Positions 1 to 8,829 of a stretch of 64,000 nt of DNA are shown here, in pieces. Positions within the stretch are counted from its first letter, which is position 1. Each line of letters begins with the position of its first letter. The notes under the pieces were generated by a model. The model saw only the letters and a program-made list of their open reading frames with translations. It was not told the origin of the DNA and searched no databases. The stretch is from Marinobacter alexandrii (GTDB lineage Bacteria > Pseudomonadota > Gammaproteobacteria > Pseudomonadales > Oleiphilaceae), in NCBI RefSeq assembly GCF_005871205.1, contig NZ_SWKM01000012.1, forward strand, positions 744,001-808,000, given 5' to 3'. Both the position numbers and the translations under genes were made by a program.

Positions 1-238
1 TTACCGTAGCGTCTTCACTTCCGGTGTACGATTGACCGTCCAGCGCCAGCCAGGCGGCACACAGGACTCTGGTTACACTCCAGCCTTGCTGCTGCAGCGC
101 CAGACAATTGTCCTGAACGCCCGCCTTCTGCCAGAAGGCAAGCGCGAACTGCCACAGAGGGTTATCGGATTGCAGTTGCACCGGCAGGTCCAGGCCGTCC
201 GTTGTTCGTTCCGATGGACTCTGTGAACAAACCGTCAT
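1..238 (-). CDS. TIGR02444 family protein (5' part, runs off the window)
   Basis: An open frame starts at ATG 238-236 and has no stop before the window edge, giving 79 visible residues. The segment DNPLWQFALAFWQKAGVQ, followed by CLALQQQGWSV and LCAAWLAL, matches what I know of the TIGR02444 (DUF2390) family, whose function is unknown and which often lies next to an ABC-F ATPase gene in pseudomonads. The gene is divergent from yheS with 46 bp between the starts, so both promoters must lie in or near that gap. The family call is from recognition only. Confidence 0.75.
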   Translation of the reverse strand, partial: MTVCSQSPSERTTDGLDLPVQLQSDNPLWQFALAFWQKAGVQDNCLALQQQGWSVTRVLCAAWLALDGQSYTGSEDATV

Positions 239-284
239 GGTAACTGGACCTTCTTTGCCAACGATACGTTGATAAAATGGACAC

Positions 285-2237
285 ATGTTAACGATAACCG
301 ATCTCAGTTTACAACGGGGCGGCGTCTGGTTGCTACAGGCGGTCAGTCTCACCGTGCAGCCGGGTCAGCGTGTCGCCATTGTCGGCGCCAACGGCGCCGG
401 TAAATCCAGTCTTTTCCAGCTGTTGCTGGGCCAGTTGACACCGGAGCAGGGCAGCGTGGCGCTGCCAGGCGGCTGTCGGATTGCCCACATGGCCCAGGAG
501 GTAAAAGCCTCCGATCGCAGCGCCCGGGATTTTGTCCTGGACGGTGATCTCGATCTCCGGCGCATGGAGGCCGAGCTGGCTGATGCCGAAGCGCGCGGCG
601 ATGATCACGCCCAGGCCCGCATTCACGGCGAGCTCGATATCCATGAAGCCTGGTCGGCGTCGCGCCGTGCCGAGACCCTGCTGCGCGGACTCGGCTTTTC
701 CGATTACGACATCGGTCGGCCGGTCTCGGCGTTTTCCGGTGGCTGGCGCATACGGCTCAACCTGGCCCAGGCCTTGATGCGGCCCTCGGACCTGTTGCTG
801 CTGGATGAGCCCACCAACCACCTGGATCTCGACGCCTGTCTGTGGCTTGAAAACTGGCTTCGCCGCTATCCCGGCACCCTGCTGTTCATTTCCCACGACC
901 GGGATTTCATGGACCGGGTGGCCACCCACCTGGTGCATTTTGATCAGCAGAAGCTCGAGCTCTATACCGGCAACTACACCGCCTTCGAAGGCCAGCGCAG
1001 CGAACGGCTGGCCCAGCAGCAAGCGGGCTTCGAGCGTCAGCAGGCCCGGATTGCCGAAATACAGCGCTTCATCGATCGATTCAAAGCCAAGGCCACCAAG
1101 GCCCGGCAGGCCCAGAGCCGGGTCAAGGCACTGGAGCGCATGGAACGAATTGCCCCGGCGCACATAGACTCGCCGTTCAGCTTTGAATTCCCACTGTCCG
1201 AGAAAGTGTCCAATCCGCTGCTGTCCATCCGTAACGGCCAGGCCGGCCATGGCACCGCCCCGATACTCACCGGTATCAATCTTACGCTTTTGCCCGGCAG
1301 CCGCATTGGCCTTCTGGGCCCCAATGGTGCGGGTAAGTCGACACTGATGGATGGCTTGCGCGGTGAAAAGACTCTGTTGGCCGGTGACCGGACCTGCGGC
1401 GAGCACCTGGCCATTGGTTATTTTGCCCAGCATCAGTTGGAATCCCTCGATCTGGACGCCAGTCCCTTCCTGCACCTCCAGCGCCTGTCACCCAAGGCCT
1501 CAGAACAGAGCATTCGCAATTTCCTGGGCGGGTTCGATTTCCACGGGGACGAGGCACTGAGCGCGATTCGGTCGTTCTCCGGTGGCGAGAAGGCCCGGGT
1601 CGCCCTGGCGATCATTGCCTGGCAGCGTCCGAACCTGTTGCTGCTGGACGAGCCAACCAACCATCTGGACCTGGAAATGCGCCAGGCCCTGACCATGGCC
1701 CTGCAGAACTTTGAAGGTGCCATCGTAGTGGTGTCCCACGACCGGCACCTCCTGCGCAACACGGTGGATGAGTTCTGGCTGGTGAATGACGGACGCGTAC
1801 AAGAGTACGAGGGCGACCTGGAGGATTATGAACGCTGGCTGGCAGATCGTCGCAAAGACGACACTGAAGCTCCGCGGAATAACCAAGCCACATCCAATGG
1901 CGTTCCGGCGGAAGCGAGTGCAGGGGAAGGTGTAGGTGAGAGCGCTGACGATCGCAAAGCTCGCAAGCGGGCGGAAGCGGCACTGCGCCAGAAACTCAGT
2001 CCGTACCGCAAGCGCCAGACCGGCCTGGAGAAGGAGATGGATGGCCTGCAGCAAACCCTGCAGACGCTGGAGGCCGACCTGGCCAACCCGGCCCTGTACG
2101 ACGCTGATGGTCAGGCCCGGTTGAAGGAGCTGCTGGGCAAGCAGGCGGAAGCCAAGAGCCGGATGGAAGACATCGAGGCGGAGTGGCTTGAGGTCAGTGA
2201 AACCGTCGAGTCGCTGGAAGCTGAGCTGGTGGGCTAG
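285..2237 (+). CDS. yheS: ABC-F family ATP-binding protein YheS
   Basis: A soluble tandem ATPase of the ABC-F group, which as a family acts on ribosomes; it is not a transporter because it has no membrane segments. Walker A motifs are at about residues 34-41 (GANGAGKS) and 344-352 (GPNGAGKS). Each half also has an FSGG signature and an LLLLDEPTNHLD Walker B. The arginine- and glutamine-rich linker sits between the domains (about 245-300), and a charged coiled coil fills the C-terminus from about 560. At 650 residues it is close to E. coli YheS (about 637). The ribosome binding site before ATG 285 is weak. The TAG stop overlaps the ppx stop on the other strand. Confidence 0.93.
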   Translation: MLTITDLSLQRGGVWLLQAVSLTVQPGQRVAIVGANGAGKSSLFQLLLGQLTPEQGSVALPGGCRIAHMAQEVKASDRSARDFVLDGDLDLRRMEAELADAEARGDDHAQARIHGELDIHEAWSASRRAETLLRGLGFSDYDIGRPVSAFSGGWRIRLNLAQALMRPSDLLLLDEPTNHLDLDACLWLENWLRRYPGTLLFISHDRDFMDRVATHLVHFDQQKLELYTGNYTAFEGQRSERLAQQQAGFERQQARIAEIQRFIDRFKAKATKARQAQSRVKALERMERIAPAHIDSPFSFEFPLSEKVSNPLLSIRNGQAGHGTAPILTGINLTLLPGSRIGLLGPNGAGKSTLMDGLRGEKTLLAGDRTCGEHLAIGYFAQHQLESLDLDASPFLHLQRLSPKASEQSIRNFLGGFDFHGDEALSAIRSFSGGEKARVALAIIAWQRPNLLLLDEPTNHLDLEMRQALTMALQNFEGAIVVVSHDRHLLRNTVDEFWLVNDGRVQEYEGDLEDYERWLADRRKDDTEAPRNNQATSNGVPAEASAGEGVGESADDRKARKRAEAALRQKLSPYRKRQTGLEKEMDGLQQTLQTLEADLANPALYDADGQARLKELLGKQAEAKSRMEDIEAEWLEVSETVESLEAELVG

Positions 2238-3772
2238 GCCCGTTCAGCAACCGGAATCCTTAGCTCGAAATTCTGCTTGGCTAGATAGTCCCGTTCATTT
2301 TCGAGATCGGCCAGGGTGAGCGGCCGATCGTCGAGCCAGCCCTCGTCAAATTCAACGGTCAGTTTGTTGGCTTCTGCACTAAGTGTCAGGCGGGGTGGTG
2401 GCTCCAGGTTGCGCGGGTGCTGAATCAGCACGGCCAGACGAACCAGCACGGACAGGTAGCGCAGTCGGGTTTTGTCGTCCGGATCTTCCACGTCTTCGAA
2501 AATGGCCGGCGAGAATTTGCGCCGGTGACCCCGCACCAGGGTGGCCAGATCACGCTGGAACTGCTGGCTGAAACCGGGCAGGTCGGAATAGCGCAGTAGA
2601 TAGGCACCGTGCTTGTGGTACTGGCTGTGAGAGATGGTCAGCCCAATTTCATGCAGGCGGCAGGCCCAGCGCAAGACTTCCTCGTCGCTCGGGGTGTGCA
2701 CACCCCAGGTGCTCGCTACCTGCGCCCAGGCAGCAATGGCGGTCTCCTCGACGGCCGTGCCGTGGGCCTGGTCAACGTGATAGCGCTCCTGCAGTGCCGA
2801 GATGGTGCGCTCGCGCACGTCTTCATGCTGAATCCGTCCGGCGATGTCGTACAACAACCCCTCCCGCAAGGCACCATCGGCAAATTCCATTTCCTCAATG
2901 CCGAGTGACTGGAACGCGGCCATCAGAATCGCGAAGCCGGCCGGAAAGATGCTCTGACGGTCTGCACGCACGCCCAGATCATCCAGTTTTTCAGTCTTGC
3001 CCATATCCACCAGGCGCCTGCGCAGCTCCTGCATTCCGGCTTTTGTGATCGTGCCGTCGGAAATCTTCAGATTAGCGAGGACACTGGAGATGGCCTTGAT
3101 GGAGCCGGACGACCCCACCGCGCTCTGCCAGCCCACGGACCGGAAATGCCGGCGAATGTTGAGCAGTTCCTGCTCGGCGTGGGTGACGGCTTTGTCCATT
3201 TGCCGCCGAGTAATTTTGCCGTCCGGGAAATAGCGATTGCGGAAGGATACACAGCCCATGTGCAGGCTTTCGAGCACTTCGGGCTCGAAGCGCTGTCCGA
3301 TGATGAACTCGGTGCTGCCACCCCCGATGTCGATTACCAGCCGCCGGCCACAATCGTCGGACAGGGTATGGGAGACTCCCAGATAGATCAGGCGGGCCTC
3401 TTCACGGCCGGCGATGATTTCCACCGGGTAGCCCAGCACTTCCTCAGCCTGGTCCATGAAGATATGGGCGTTACGGGCCACCCTGAGGGCGTTGGTGCCG
3501 ACGATCTGAACCGCACTTGGCGGCATGCCGTTTAGCCGCTGGGCGAACCGACGCAAACACGACAGGCCTCGTTCCTGCGCCTCGGGGGTCAGGTTGTTGG
3601 CTTCGTCGAGACCCGCGCCCAGTTGGACCTTTTCGCCCATTTTTTCGAGGGTGCGGATTTCTCCGTGTACCAGCCGGGCAACCACCATGTGGAAACTGTT
3701 GGAGCCCATGTCGATGGCTGCGAGAACCTCCGAAGGAGGAACAGCATTTTCGGCGGTGGATGCGGCCGTCAC
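2234..3772 (-). CDS. ppx: Exopolyphosphatase (Ppx/GppA family)
   Basis: Cleaves terminal phosphate from inorganic polyphosphate in the cytoplasm; family members can also hydrolyse pppGpp. The N-terminal ASKHA fold shows AAIDMGSNSFHMVVARL near residue 20 and the second phosphate loop VIDIGGGSTEFIIG. The acidic EIIAGREEARLIYLGV segment carries the expected catalytic Glu. The C-terminal half is the HD-like domain (CRLHEIGLTISHSQYHKHG). The 512-residue length fits Ppx (513 in E. coli). GTG 3772 is used because it is the only start before the conserved N-terminus, with AAGGA about 11 bases upstream. It neighbours trxA divergently, as in Pseudomonas. Confidence 0.93.
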   Translation of the reverse strand: MTAASTAENAVPPSEVLAAIDMGSNSFHMVVARLVHGEIRTLEKMGEKVQLGAGLDEANNLTPEAQERGLSCLRRFAQRLNGMPPSAVQIVGTNALRVARNAHIFMDQAEEVLGYPVEIIAGREEARLIYLGVSHTLSDDCGRRLVIDIGGGSTEFIIGQRFEPEVLESLHMGCVSFRNRYFPDGKITRRQMDKAVTHAEQELLNIRRHFRSVGWQSAVGSSGSIKAISSVLANLKISDGTITKAGMQELRRRLVDMGKTEKLDDLGVRADRQSIFPAGFAILMAAFQSLGIEEMEFADGALREGLLYDIAGRIQHEDVRERTISALQERYHVDQAHGTAVEETAIAAWAQVASTWGVHTPSDEEVLRWACRLHEIGLTISHSQYHKHGAYLLRYSDLPGFSQQFQRDLATLVRGHRRKFSPAIFEDVEDPDDKTRLRYLSVLVRLAVLIQHPRNLEPPPRLTLSAEANKLTVEFDEGWLDDRPLTLADLENERDYLAKQNFELRIPVAERA

Positions 3773-3862
3773 GGTGGTCGAAATCCTTTTAAAGGTGAGC
3801 TTCCGGGCTACTATAAGCGAAATCCCTCAGGCGTGTCAGTAACGGACAGGCCGATCTACCGC

Positions 3863-3892
3863 TTCACATATTGCGGACCAATCGCGTAAAGT
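3863..3892 (+). promoter_or_regulatory. Candidate trxA promoter
   Basis: TTCACA (3863-3868), an 18 bp spacer and TAAAGT (3887-3892) resemble sigma-70 -35 and -10 elements about 130 bp upstream of trxA. It is a pattern match without experimental support. Confidence 0.3.
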
Positions 3893-4021
3893 ATGGCTCA
3901 TCTCGATAAGGGTGAAAGGTTGTCTGGGCAACGAGGCAATCCTTCAACGAAGTGAACAGCGCCCTGCTGCGGTTCTAAAGCAGGCTGACATGATGTAGGG
4001 CGCACGAATCAGGAAATGGTA

Positions 4022-4348
4022 ATGAGCGGAAATATCGTAAACGTAACCGACGCTTCCTTTGAGCAGGACGTGCTGCAATCCGACGTTCCGGTACTGGTAG
4101 ATTATTGGGCAGAATGGTGCGGTCCCTGCAAGATGATTGCGCCGGTGCTGGAAGACATTGCAGATGAATACGAAGGCAAGCTGAAGATCTGCAAGCTGAA
4201 CATCGACGAAAACGAGCAGACTCCGCCTAAATTCAACATTCGCGGTATCCCGACTCTGATGCTGTTCAAGAACGGTAATGTCGACGCCACCAAGGTAGGC
4301 GCCCTGTCCAAGTCGCAGTTGGTAGCCTTCCTGGACAGCAATCTCTGA
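4022..4348 (+). CDS. trxA: Thioredoxin 1
   Basis: Cytoplasmic dithiol-disulfide oxidoreductase reduced by thioredoxin reductase. The active site WCGPC puts the cysteines at residues 33 and 36, and the cis-proline loop GIPTLMLF is intact. The start is taken at ATG 4022 ([10 protein letters not shown]) because AGGA at 4011-4014 is 7 bases upstream and the length (108 residues) and N-terminus match E. coli TrxA; an in-frame ATG at 4016 would only add two residues. It is a single gene ended by a strong terminator. Confidence 0.97.
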   Translation: MSGNIVNVTDASFEQDVLQSDVPVLVDYWAEWCGPCKMIAPVLEDIADEYEGKLKICKLNIDENEQTPPKFNIRGIPTLMLFKNGNVDATKVGALSKSQLVAFLDSNL

Positions 4349-4364
4349 TTGTCGACAGGTTGCT

Positions 4365-4403
4365 AAAAACCGCCCCTGAGCGCTAGCTCACGGGCGGTTT
4401 TTT
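4365..4403. terminator. Bidirectional rho-independent terminator between trxA and moaE
   Basis: AAAAACCGCCC pairs with GGGCGGTTTTT, a C/C mismatch follows, and then TGAGC pairs with GCTCA around a GCTA loop. A- and T-tracts on both sides allow use in both directions. It overlaps the moaE stop codon and lies 17 bases after the trxA stop. Confidence 0.9.
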
Positions 4404-4848
4404 ATTTCCAGGCGTCGCTGCGAGCCACATCAGAGTTCTTCTGCTCTACCCAATGCTCTCCGGATGCGGTGATTTCCTTCTTCCAGAAGGGTGCCGAAGT
4501 CTTGAGGGCGTCCATCAGAAACTGGCAGGCCGCAAAAGCGTCGCTTCGGTGCGCGCTGCAGACTCCCACAAAGACGATCTGCTCCTGCAGCGCCAGACGT
4601 CCCACCCGATGGATAATCCGCGCTCGGCGAACATCCCAGCGCGAAGAGGCCTCGGCAATCAAGCCCTCGATGACCTGTTCGGTCATGCCCGGGTAATGCT
4701 CGAGGTATAGGCCCTCGACATCGCTCAGGTCGCCACTGTCACGTACCAAACCAGCAAAGGTCGCAATGGCTCCAGTGCCAGCGCCGCTGTCTCTGAGTCG
4801 TTGGTATTCCGCCGCCGGATCGAAATCTTCGGTCTGAATTGAAATCAT
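4402..4848 (-). CDS. moaE: Molybdopterin synthase catalytic subunit MoaE
   Basis: Large subunit of molybdopterin synthase, which moves two sulfurs from MoaD thiocarboxylate onto precursor Z (cPMP). The family core GAIATFAGLVRD is at the N-terminus, LEHYPGMTEQ follows, and APFWKKE near the C-terminus carries the catalytic lysines. The length (148) is typical. It is last in moaB-moeA-moaD-moaE, with one base between the moaD stop and its ATG, so translation is probably coupled. No moaA or moaC is in the window, so cPMP synthesis must be encoded elsewhere. Confidence 0.95.
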   Translation of the reverse strand: MISIQTEDFDPAAEYQRLRDSGAGTGAIATFAGLVRDSGDLSDVEGLYLEHYPGMTEQVIEGLIAEASSRWDVRRARIIHRVGRLALQEQIVFVGVCSAHRSDAFAACQFLMDALKTSAPFWKKEITASGEHWVEQKNSDVARSDAWK

Positions 4849-4849
4849 C

Positions 4850-5110
4850 TCAGCCTCCGGTCACCGGCGGGAAAAAGGCTACCTCATCGCCGGCACGTAC
4901 TTCGGTAGACAGCTTGGCCATGGTCTGGTTCACTGCGATCATTACCGGCTGCTCCCCCTGCAACTGGGTCCAGGCGCCACCACGTTCGGCCAGGCTGGCG
5001 AGGATGGCCCCGGTGGTCAGGCCGGGTTGGGCCGGCAGCGTAAGCTGCTCGGTGTTCAGTTCCTCCCGCAGGCGGGCAAAAAACCGGATGGTGATGGTGT
5101 CTGCAGTCAT
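4850..5110 (-). CDS. moaD: Molybdopterin synthase sulfur carrier MoaD
   Basis: Small ubiquitin-fold sulfur carrier. The sequence has the N-terminal ITIRFFARLREEL strand and ends in PPVTGG, the C-terminal Gly-Gly that is adenylated and thiocarboxylated (normally by MoeB). At 86 residues it fits the family (about 81). It sits between moeA (2 bp gap) and moaE (1 bp gap), which supports 1:1 production with MoaE. Confidence 0.95.
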   Translation of the reverse strand: MTADTITIRFFARLREELNTEQLTLPAQPGLTTGAILASLAERGGAWTQLQGEQPVMIAVNQTMAKLSTEVRAGDEVAFFPPVTGG

Positions 5111-5112
5111 GA

Positions 5113-6327
5113 TCAGGCCAAAAGCTCCGTGAAAGAATAATAGGTTAACACGTCGCCAATCCGGACCTCACTGTTCTCCGGAATTACCGCCAGGCCGTCG
5201 GCCCAGCAAGCAGAACTGAGCATGCCGGAACTCTGATTCGGATACGCAGCCAAACGAAGCTCTCCGGCCTCCTGTTCCTTGCGCGCCCGGAAAAAACCCC
5301 GGCGAATTGAGGGAGAGGGAACTTCGAAACCTGCTGGCAGGTGCTCGCCTATCGGATGGATTCTCGGTTGGCCTTGGCATTGCCGAATAAAGGGCATCAC
5401 AATCATCGCGAAGGTGACCAGAACGGCTGCCGGATTGCCGGGCAGGCCGAGCAGGGGGGTGCCTTCGATCTGTCCAAACGCCAGTGGTTTGCCCGGTTTG
5501 ATGGCCAGGCGCCAGAGTGACAACTGACCGGTGGCCGTGAGTGCGGCGCGCACGTGATCTTCCTCGCCTACGGAAACCCCGCCGGTGGTAATGATCAGGT
5601 CTGCCTCGGCAGCGGCTTTTTTCAGTGTGGTCTCGGTTGCGGCTCGATTATCCGCCAGGCCCTCACACAGGACCACGTCGCAGGCCGCGTGCGTGAGCAG
5701 GCCCAGCAGGGTGAATCGGTTGGTGTTGTATATCTGTCCAGGGCCCAGTGGTAAGCCGGGTTCTACCAGTTCGTCACCGGTGGTGAGAATGGCGACCTTG
5801 AGTTTATCCTTGACGGGCACTTGAGCCACGCCCATGGAGGCCAGTAGCCCCAACTCCTGGGGGCGCAGTCGGGTGCCCTTTGGCAGAGCCAGATCACCCT
5901 TGCCCAGGTCCTGACCCTGACGCCGGATGTTCTGGCCCGGCTTGACGTTGGTTTGTACCAGGATGCCGGTGTCCGAAACCTCTACCTGTTCCTGCATGAC
6001 CACTGAATCGGCTCCGGCTGGTATCTCCGAACCGGTAAAGATCCGGGCGGCGGTGCCTGTTGCCAATGGCGTGGGTGCGGTGCCGGCGGGAATGCGGATC
6101 GAGATCGGCAGGGGGTTACCCGAATGAAGGTCATTCTGGCGCAGGGCATAGCCGTCCACGGAGCTGTTATCGGCCGGCGGCACATCTGCCGGGACCCACT
6201 GGTCTTCTGCCAGGATGCGATCCAGGGCGTCGGTCAGCCCTACAGTTTCGGTGCGGGTGATGGCGGGAGCCCGGGATAGCAAATGGGCCAGGGCATCTTC
6301 CAAGGGTATCAGGTCAGGGCCGGCCAT
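5113..6327 (-). CDS. moeA: Molybdopterin molybdenumtransferase MoeA
   Basis: Inserts molybdate into adenylylated molybdopterin to form the molybdenum cofactor. The N-terminal DVPPADNSSVDGYALR motif, the AILTTGDELVEPG and TTGGVSVGEEDHV motifs of the MoCF-binding domain and the GLPGNPAAVLVTF loop are all present. The 404 residues compare with 411 in E. coli. It is second in the cluster, 32 bp after moaB. Confidence 0.95.
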   Translation of the reverse strand: MAGPDLIPLEDALAHLLSRAPAITRTETVGLTDALDRILAEDQWVPADVPPADNSSVDGYALRQNDLHSGNPLPISIRIPAGTAPTPLATGTAARIFTGSEIPAGADSVVMQEQVEVSDTGILVQTNVKPGQNIRRQGQDLGKGDLALPKGTRLRPQELGLLASMGVAQVPVKDKLKVAILTTGDELVEPGLPLGPGQIYNTNRFTLLGLLTHAACDVVLCEGLADNRAATETTLKKAAAEADLIITTGGVSVGEEDHVRAALTATGQLSLWRLAIKPGKPLAFGQIEGTPLLGLPGNPAAVLVTFAMIVMPFIRQCQGQPRIHPIGEHLPAGFEVPSPSIRRGFFRARKEQEAGELRLAAYPNQSSGMLSSACWADGLAVIPENSEVRIGDVLTYYSFTELLA

Positions 6328-6359
6328 GAGCGGTTCTCCTTGTGGTTCGCTGAATGCGC

Positions 6360-6932
6360 TCAGGTGGTCGCGCGAGTAGTGATCTGCTCGTTTACCCGAT
6401 GCAGGGGTTTGTCCGGCTTACGCAGCACCAGCGCGGCAAAGTTGCACGGTGTGTGCCGGCTATCCAGCTGGCTGCAAAGAATGCCATTCCAGCCAGTCCG
6501 ACAGGCGCCTGTGGACCCCGGCAGACAAAAGACAACCGTGTGGTTCGATAAACCGCCAAAGGCCCGGGATTGGATGGTGGAACTTGCGATTTCGGCGGCT
6601 GACAGGCGTCGGAATTCTTCGCCAAAGCCTTCAATGGTTTTGTCCAGAAGAGGTCCAATCGCTTCCGGTGTGCTGTCGCGTTCAGAAAAACCGGTGCCTC
6701 CGGTAATCAGGATTACATGCACTGACGGGTCCGCGATCCAGTGTGCAATCAGGGCGCGTATCAGATACACGTCGTCCGGCAGGATGCGGCGTGCCGCCAG
6801 TTGGTGTCCGGCTTCGAGCAGGTTGTCAGCCAGGAACTGGCCGGAGGTGTCCTGTTCAGGTCCGCGGCTGTCAGAAACGGTTAACAGGGCGATGTTGAGG
6901 GGTTTGAATTCGCCGGCGAGGTCGATGCCCAT
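6360..6932 (-). CDS. moaB: Molybdenum cofactor biosynthesis protein MoaB
   Basis: MoaB/Mog family protein, thought to adenylylate molybdopterin before MoeA. It contains NIALLTVSDSRG, DTSGQFLAD and the MPT-binding ITGGTGFSERDSTPEAI, and ends with PGSTGACRTGWNGIL. Overall it follows E. coli MoaB rather than the shorter Mog pattern. ATG 6932 is chosen over an upstream in-frame start at 6974 because ACGGAG lies 8 bases before it and the extra 14 residues are not conserved. It is the first gene of the minus-strand cluster. Confidence 0.92.
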   Translation of the reverse strand: MGIDLAGEFKPLNIALLTVSDSRGPEQDTSGQFLADNLLEAGHQLAARRILPDDVYLIRALIAHWIADPSVHVILITGGTGFSERDSTPEAIGPLLDKTIEGFGEEFRRLSAAEIASSTIQSRAFGGLSNHTVVFCLPGSTGACRTGWNGILCSQLDSRHTPCNFAALVLRKPDKPLHRVNEQITTRATT

Positions 6933-7086
6933 GGCGTTAGCTCCGTAATTTTGGGATAAATACTGATAACCCAAGTATCCGGATCACGACCAGGGATTGG
7001 AAGAGGTCCCCGGCCAGGCCTACCAGGCGGCGTTGGTTACAGGGATCAGGATCCGGGTTAAGTTGGCGTTAATTTGGACAGTTTAC
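6933..7086. other. Spacer between moaB and the rho leader
   Basis: A non-coding stretch between divergent moaB and rho. It must contain the moaB promoter, but I could not pick a convincing -35/-10 pair on the minus strand. It holds GGATC repeats (about 6991 and 7045-7053) with no clear meaning and no ORF worth calling. Confidence 0.4.
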
Positions 7087-7116
7087 TTGACATTCGCCAG
7101 TGAGGTGGTCGATGAT
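7087..7116 (+). promoter_or_regulatory. Candidate rho promoter
   Basis: A perfect TTGACA (7087-7092) is followed after 18 bp by GATGAT (7111-7116), four of six matches to the -10 box. It would give a leader of about 180 nt before rho ATG 7306. Confidence 0.45.
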
Positions 7117-7136
7117 CTTCGTTGCCTAGGGGACGG

Positions 7137-7305
7137 TTGTTCCCACTCTCTGGCTTCAGACCCTTTTTAACCCGGATTCCATCTACACCCGGTTGCTCCA
7201 TCTGGCCAGCAACAAGTTCAACGACGTTAATTTTTGATCAATCCGTGCAGGTACACCCTGTCATCCCACATTCGATTACTTCCATTCCTGATAATCCAAC
7301 AAACT
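7137..7305 (+). promoter_or_regulatory. C-rich rho leader, probable Rho-binding (rut-like) region
   Basis: The leader is rich in C and poor in G, most strongly in 7261-7305 (about 15 C against 2 G) and also in 7141-7200 (about 24 C against 8 G). Such unstructured C-rich RNA is what Rho binds. In E. coli, rho is autoregulated by Rho-dependent attenuation in its leader, so a similar loop is inferred here. A TTG-started frame from 7122 crosses the rho start but has no ribosome binding site. Confidence 0.5.
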
Positions 7306-8568
7306 ATGAATCTTACTGAACTCAAGCAGAAGTCCATGCCCGAATTGCTCGAAATTGCGCAAGAGATGGGCCTCGATAACCTGGCTCGTTCGCGCAAGCA
7401 GGATGTCATCTTCACCATCCTGAAGAGACACGCCAAGGGCGGCGAAGACATCTACGGCGACGGCGTACTGGAAATTCTGCAGGACGGTTTTGGTTTCCTC
7501 CGTTCCGCTGACGCTTCCTACCTGGCGGGACCGGACGATATTTACGTCTCTCCGAGCCAGATCCGTCGTTTCAACCTGCGTACCGGTGACACCATTGCCG
7601 GCAAGATTCGCCCGCCGAAAGACGGCGAGCGTTATTTTGCCCTGTTGAAGGTTAATGAAATTAACTTCGACAAACCGGACAACGCCCGTAACAAGATCCT
7701 GTTCGAGAACCTGACGCCGCTGTTCCCTGAGGAGCGGCTTACTCTGGAAGCAGGTAATGGCAGTACCGAGGATCTGTCCTCGCGTGTGCTGGACTTGGTT
7801 GCTCCTATCGGTAAGGGTCAGCGTGGCCTGATTGTGTCCCCGCCCAAGGCCGGTAAGACGCTGCTGATGCAGAGCATCGCCCAGTCGATTACCCGTAATA
7901 ACCCGGAGTGCCATGTGATGGTGCTGCTGATCGACGAGCGCCCGGAAGAAGTGACCGAAATGCAGCGCACCGTGCGCGGCGAGGTTATTGCTTCCACGTT
8001 CGACGAGCCACCTGCGCGTCACGTTCAGGTTGCCGAGATGGTGATCGAGAAGGCCAAACGTCTGGTTGAGCACAAGAAAGATGTGGTGATCCTGCTGGAT
8101 TCCATTACCCGTCTGGCGCGTGCCTACAACACCGTGATCCCGTCCTCCGGTAAAGTTCTGACCGGTGGTGTTGATGCCCACGCCCTGGAGAAGCCGAAGC
8201 GGTTCTTCGGTGCAGCCCGGAATGTGGAAGAGGGCGGCAGCCTGACCATCCTGGCGACGGCGTTGGTCAATACCGGTTCCAAGATGGACGAGGTGATCTA
8301 CGAGGAGTTCAAGGGCACCGGCAACATGGAAATCCATCTGGACCGCAAGATTGCCGAGAAGCGGACTTACCCGGCCATCAATATCCGTAGCTCCGGCACG
8401 CGCCGTGAAGACCTGCTGATGACTGAGGCGGACATCCAGCGAGTGTGGATCCTGCGTAAGCTGCTGCATTCGATGGACGACGATACGGCGGCCATCGAGT
8501 TCCTGCTGGACAAGCTCCGGGACACCAAGACCAACGACGAGTTCTTCCAGTCGATGAAGCGTCGTTAA
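7306..8568 (+). CDS. rho: Transcription termination factor Rho
   Basis: Hexameric RNA-dependent ATPase/helicase that ends transcription. It starts with the Rho N-domain ([18 protein letters not shown]), followed by the RNA-binding cold-shock-like fold with GFGFLRS. The Walker [17 protein letters not shown] and Walker [17 protein letters not shown] follow, and the R-loop and Q-loop regions are intact. ATG 7306 gives 420 residues, against 419 in E. coli; an upstream in-frame ATG at 7234 would add 24 unconserved residues in the leader. It follows trxA and precedes ubiD as in Pseudomonas. Confidence 0.97.
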   Translation: MNLTELKQKSMPELLEIAQEMGLDNLARSRKQDVIFTILKRHAKGGEDIYGDGVLEILQDGFGFLRSADASYLAGPDDIYVSPSQIRRFNLRTGDTIAGKIRPPKDGERYFALLKVNEINFDKPDNARNKILFENLTPLFPEERLTLEAGNGSTEDLSSRVLDLVAPIGKGQRGLIVSPPKAGKTLLMQSIAQSITRNNPECHVMVLLIDERPEEVTEMQRTVRGEVIASTFDEPPARHVQVAEMVIEKAKRLVEHKKDVVILLDSITRLARAYNTVIPSSGKVLTGGVDAHALEKPKRFFGAARNVEEGGSLTILATALVNTGSKMDEVIYEEFKGTGNMEIHLDRKIAEKRTYPAINIRSSGTRREDLLMTEADIQRVWILRKLLHSMDDDTAAIEFLLDKLRDTKTNDEFFQSMKRR

Positions 8569-8669
8569 GGCAGAGCCCGGGATTTAGCCCCGGCGCGTTG
8601 AGCCTGTTGGTTTAGCCGCGCCGGGAGACCTTGCCCCGGACACGCCGTGGATACGTCCCTTTAGGCTTG

Positions 8670-8691
8670 GTCTTGCCATCCCTGGCAAGAC
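8670..8691. other. Perfect 9 bp inverted repeat downstream of rho
   Basis: GTCTTGCCA and TGGCAAGAC are separated by TCCC. It lies about 100 bp after the rho stop and 140 bp before ubiD. No T-tract follows on either strand, so it is not a standard intrinsic terminator; it could stabilise a 3' end. Confidence 0.5.
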
Positions 8692-8829
8692 ACAGTCCGG
8701 AGCAAGGTATCCCGGCACTGCTTTCCTGATTCCTGCGCGCACCCGCTCCTCCATCCTGACTTGGCGTACAGGCCTAAACATCCGATACGCGCCGCAGCCC
8801 GTAAAAGCCCGAAACCTTCGGAGCACGCG

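Noticed and set aside
7122..7319. TTG-started 65-codon frame in the rho leader, overlapping the rho start
   Set aside because: No ribosome binding site and no conserved peptide; the C-rich bias explains the open frame. A leader peptide is not excluded.
7276..8469. Minus-strand open frame of 397 codons across rho
   Set aside because: It is the antisense shadow of rho, whose product is fully conserved; no RBS or family match.
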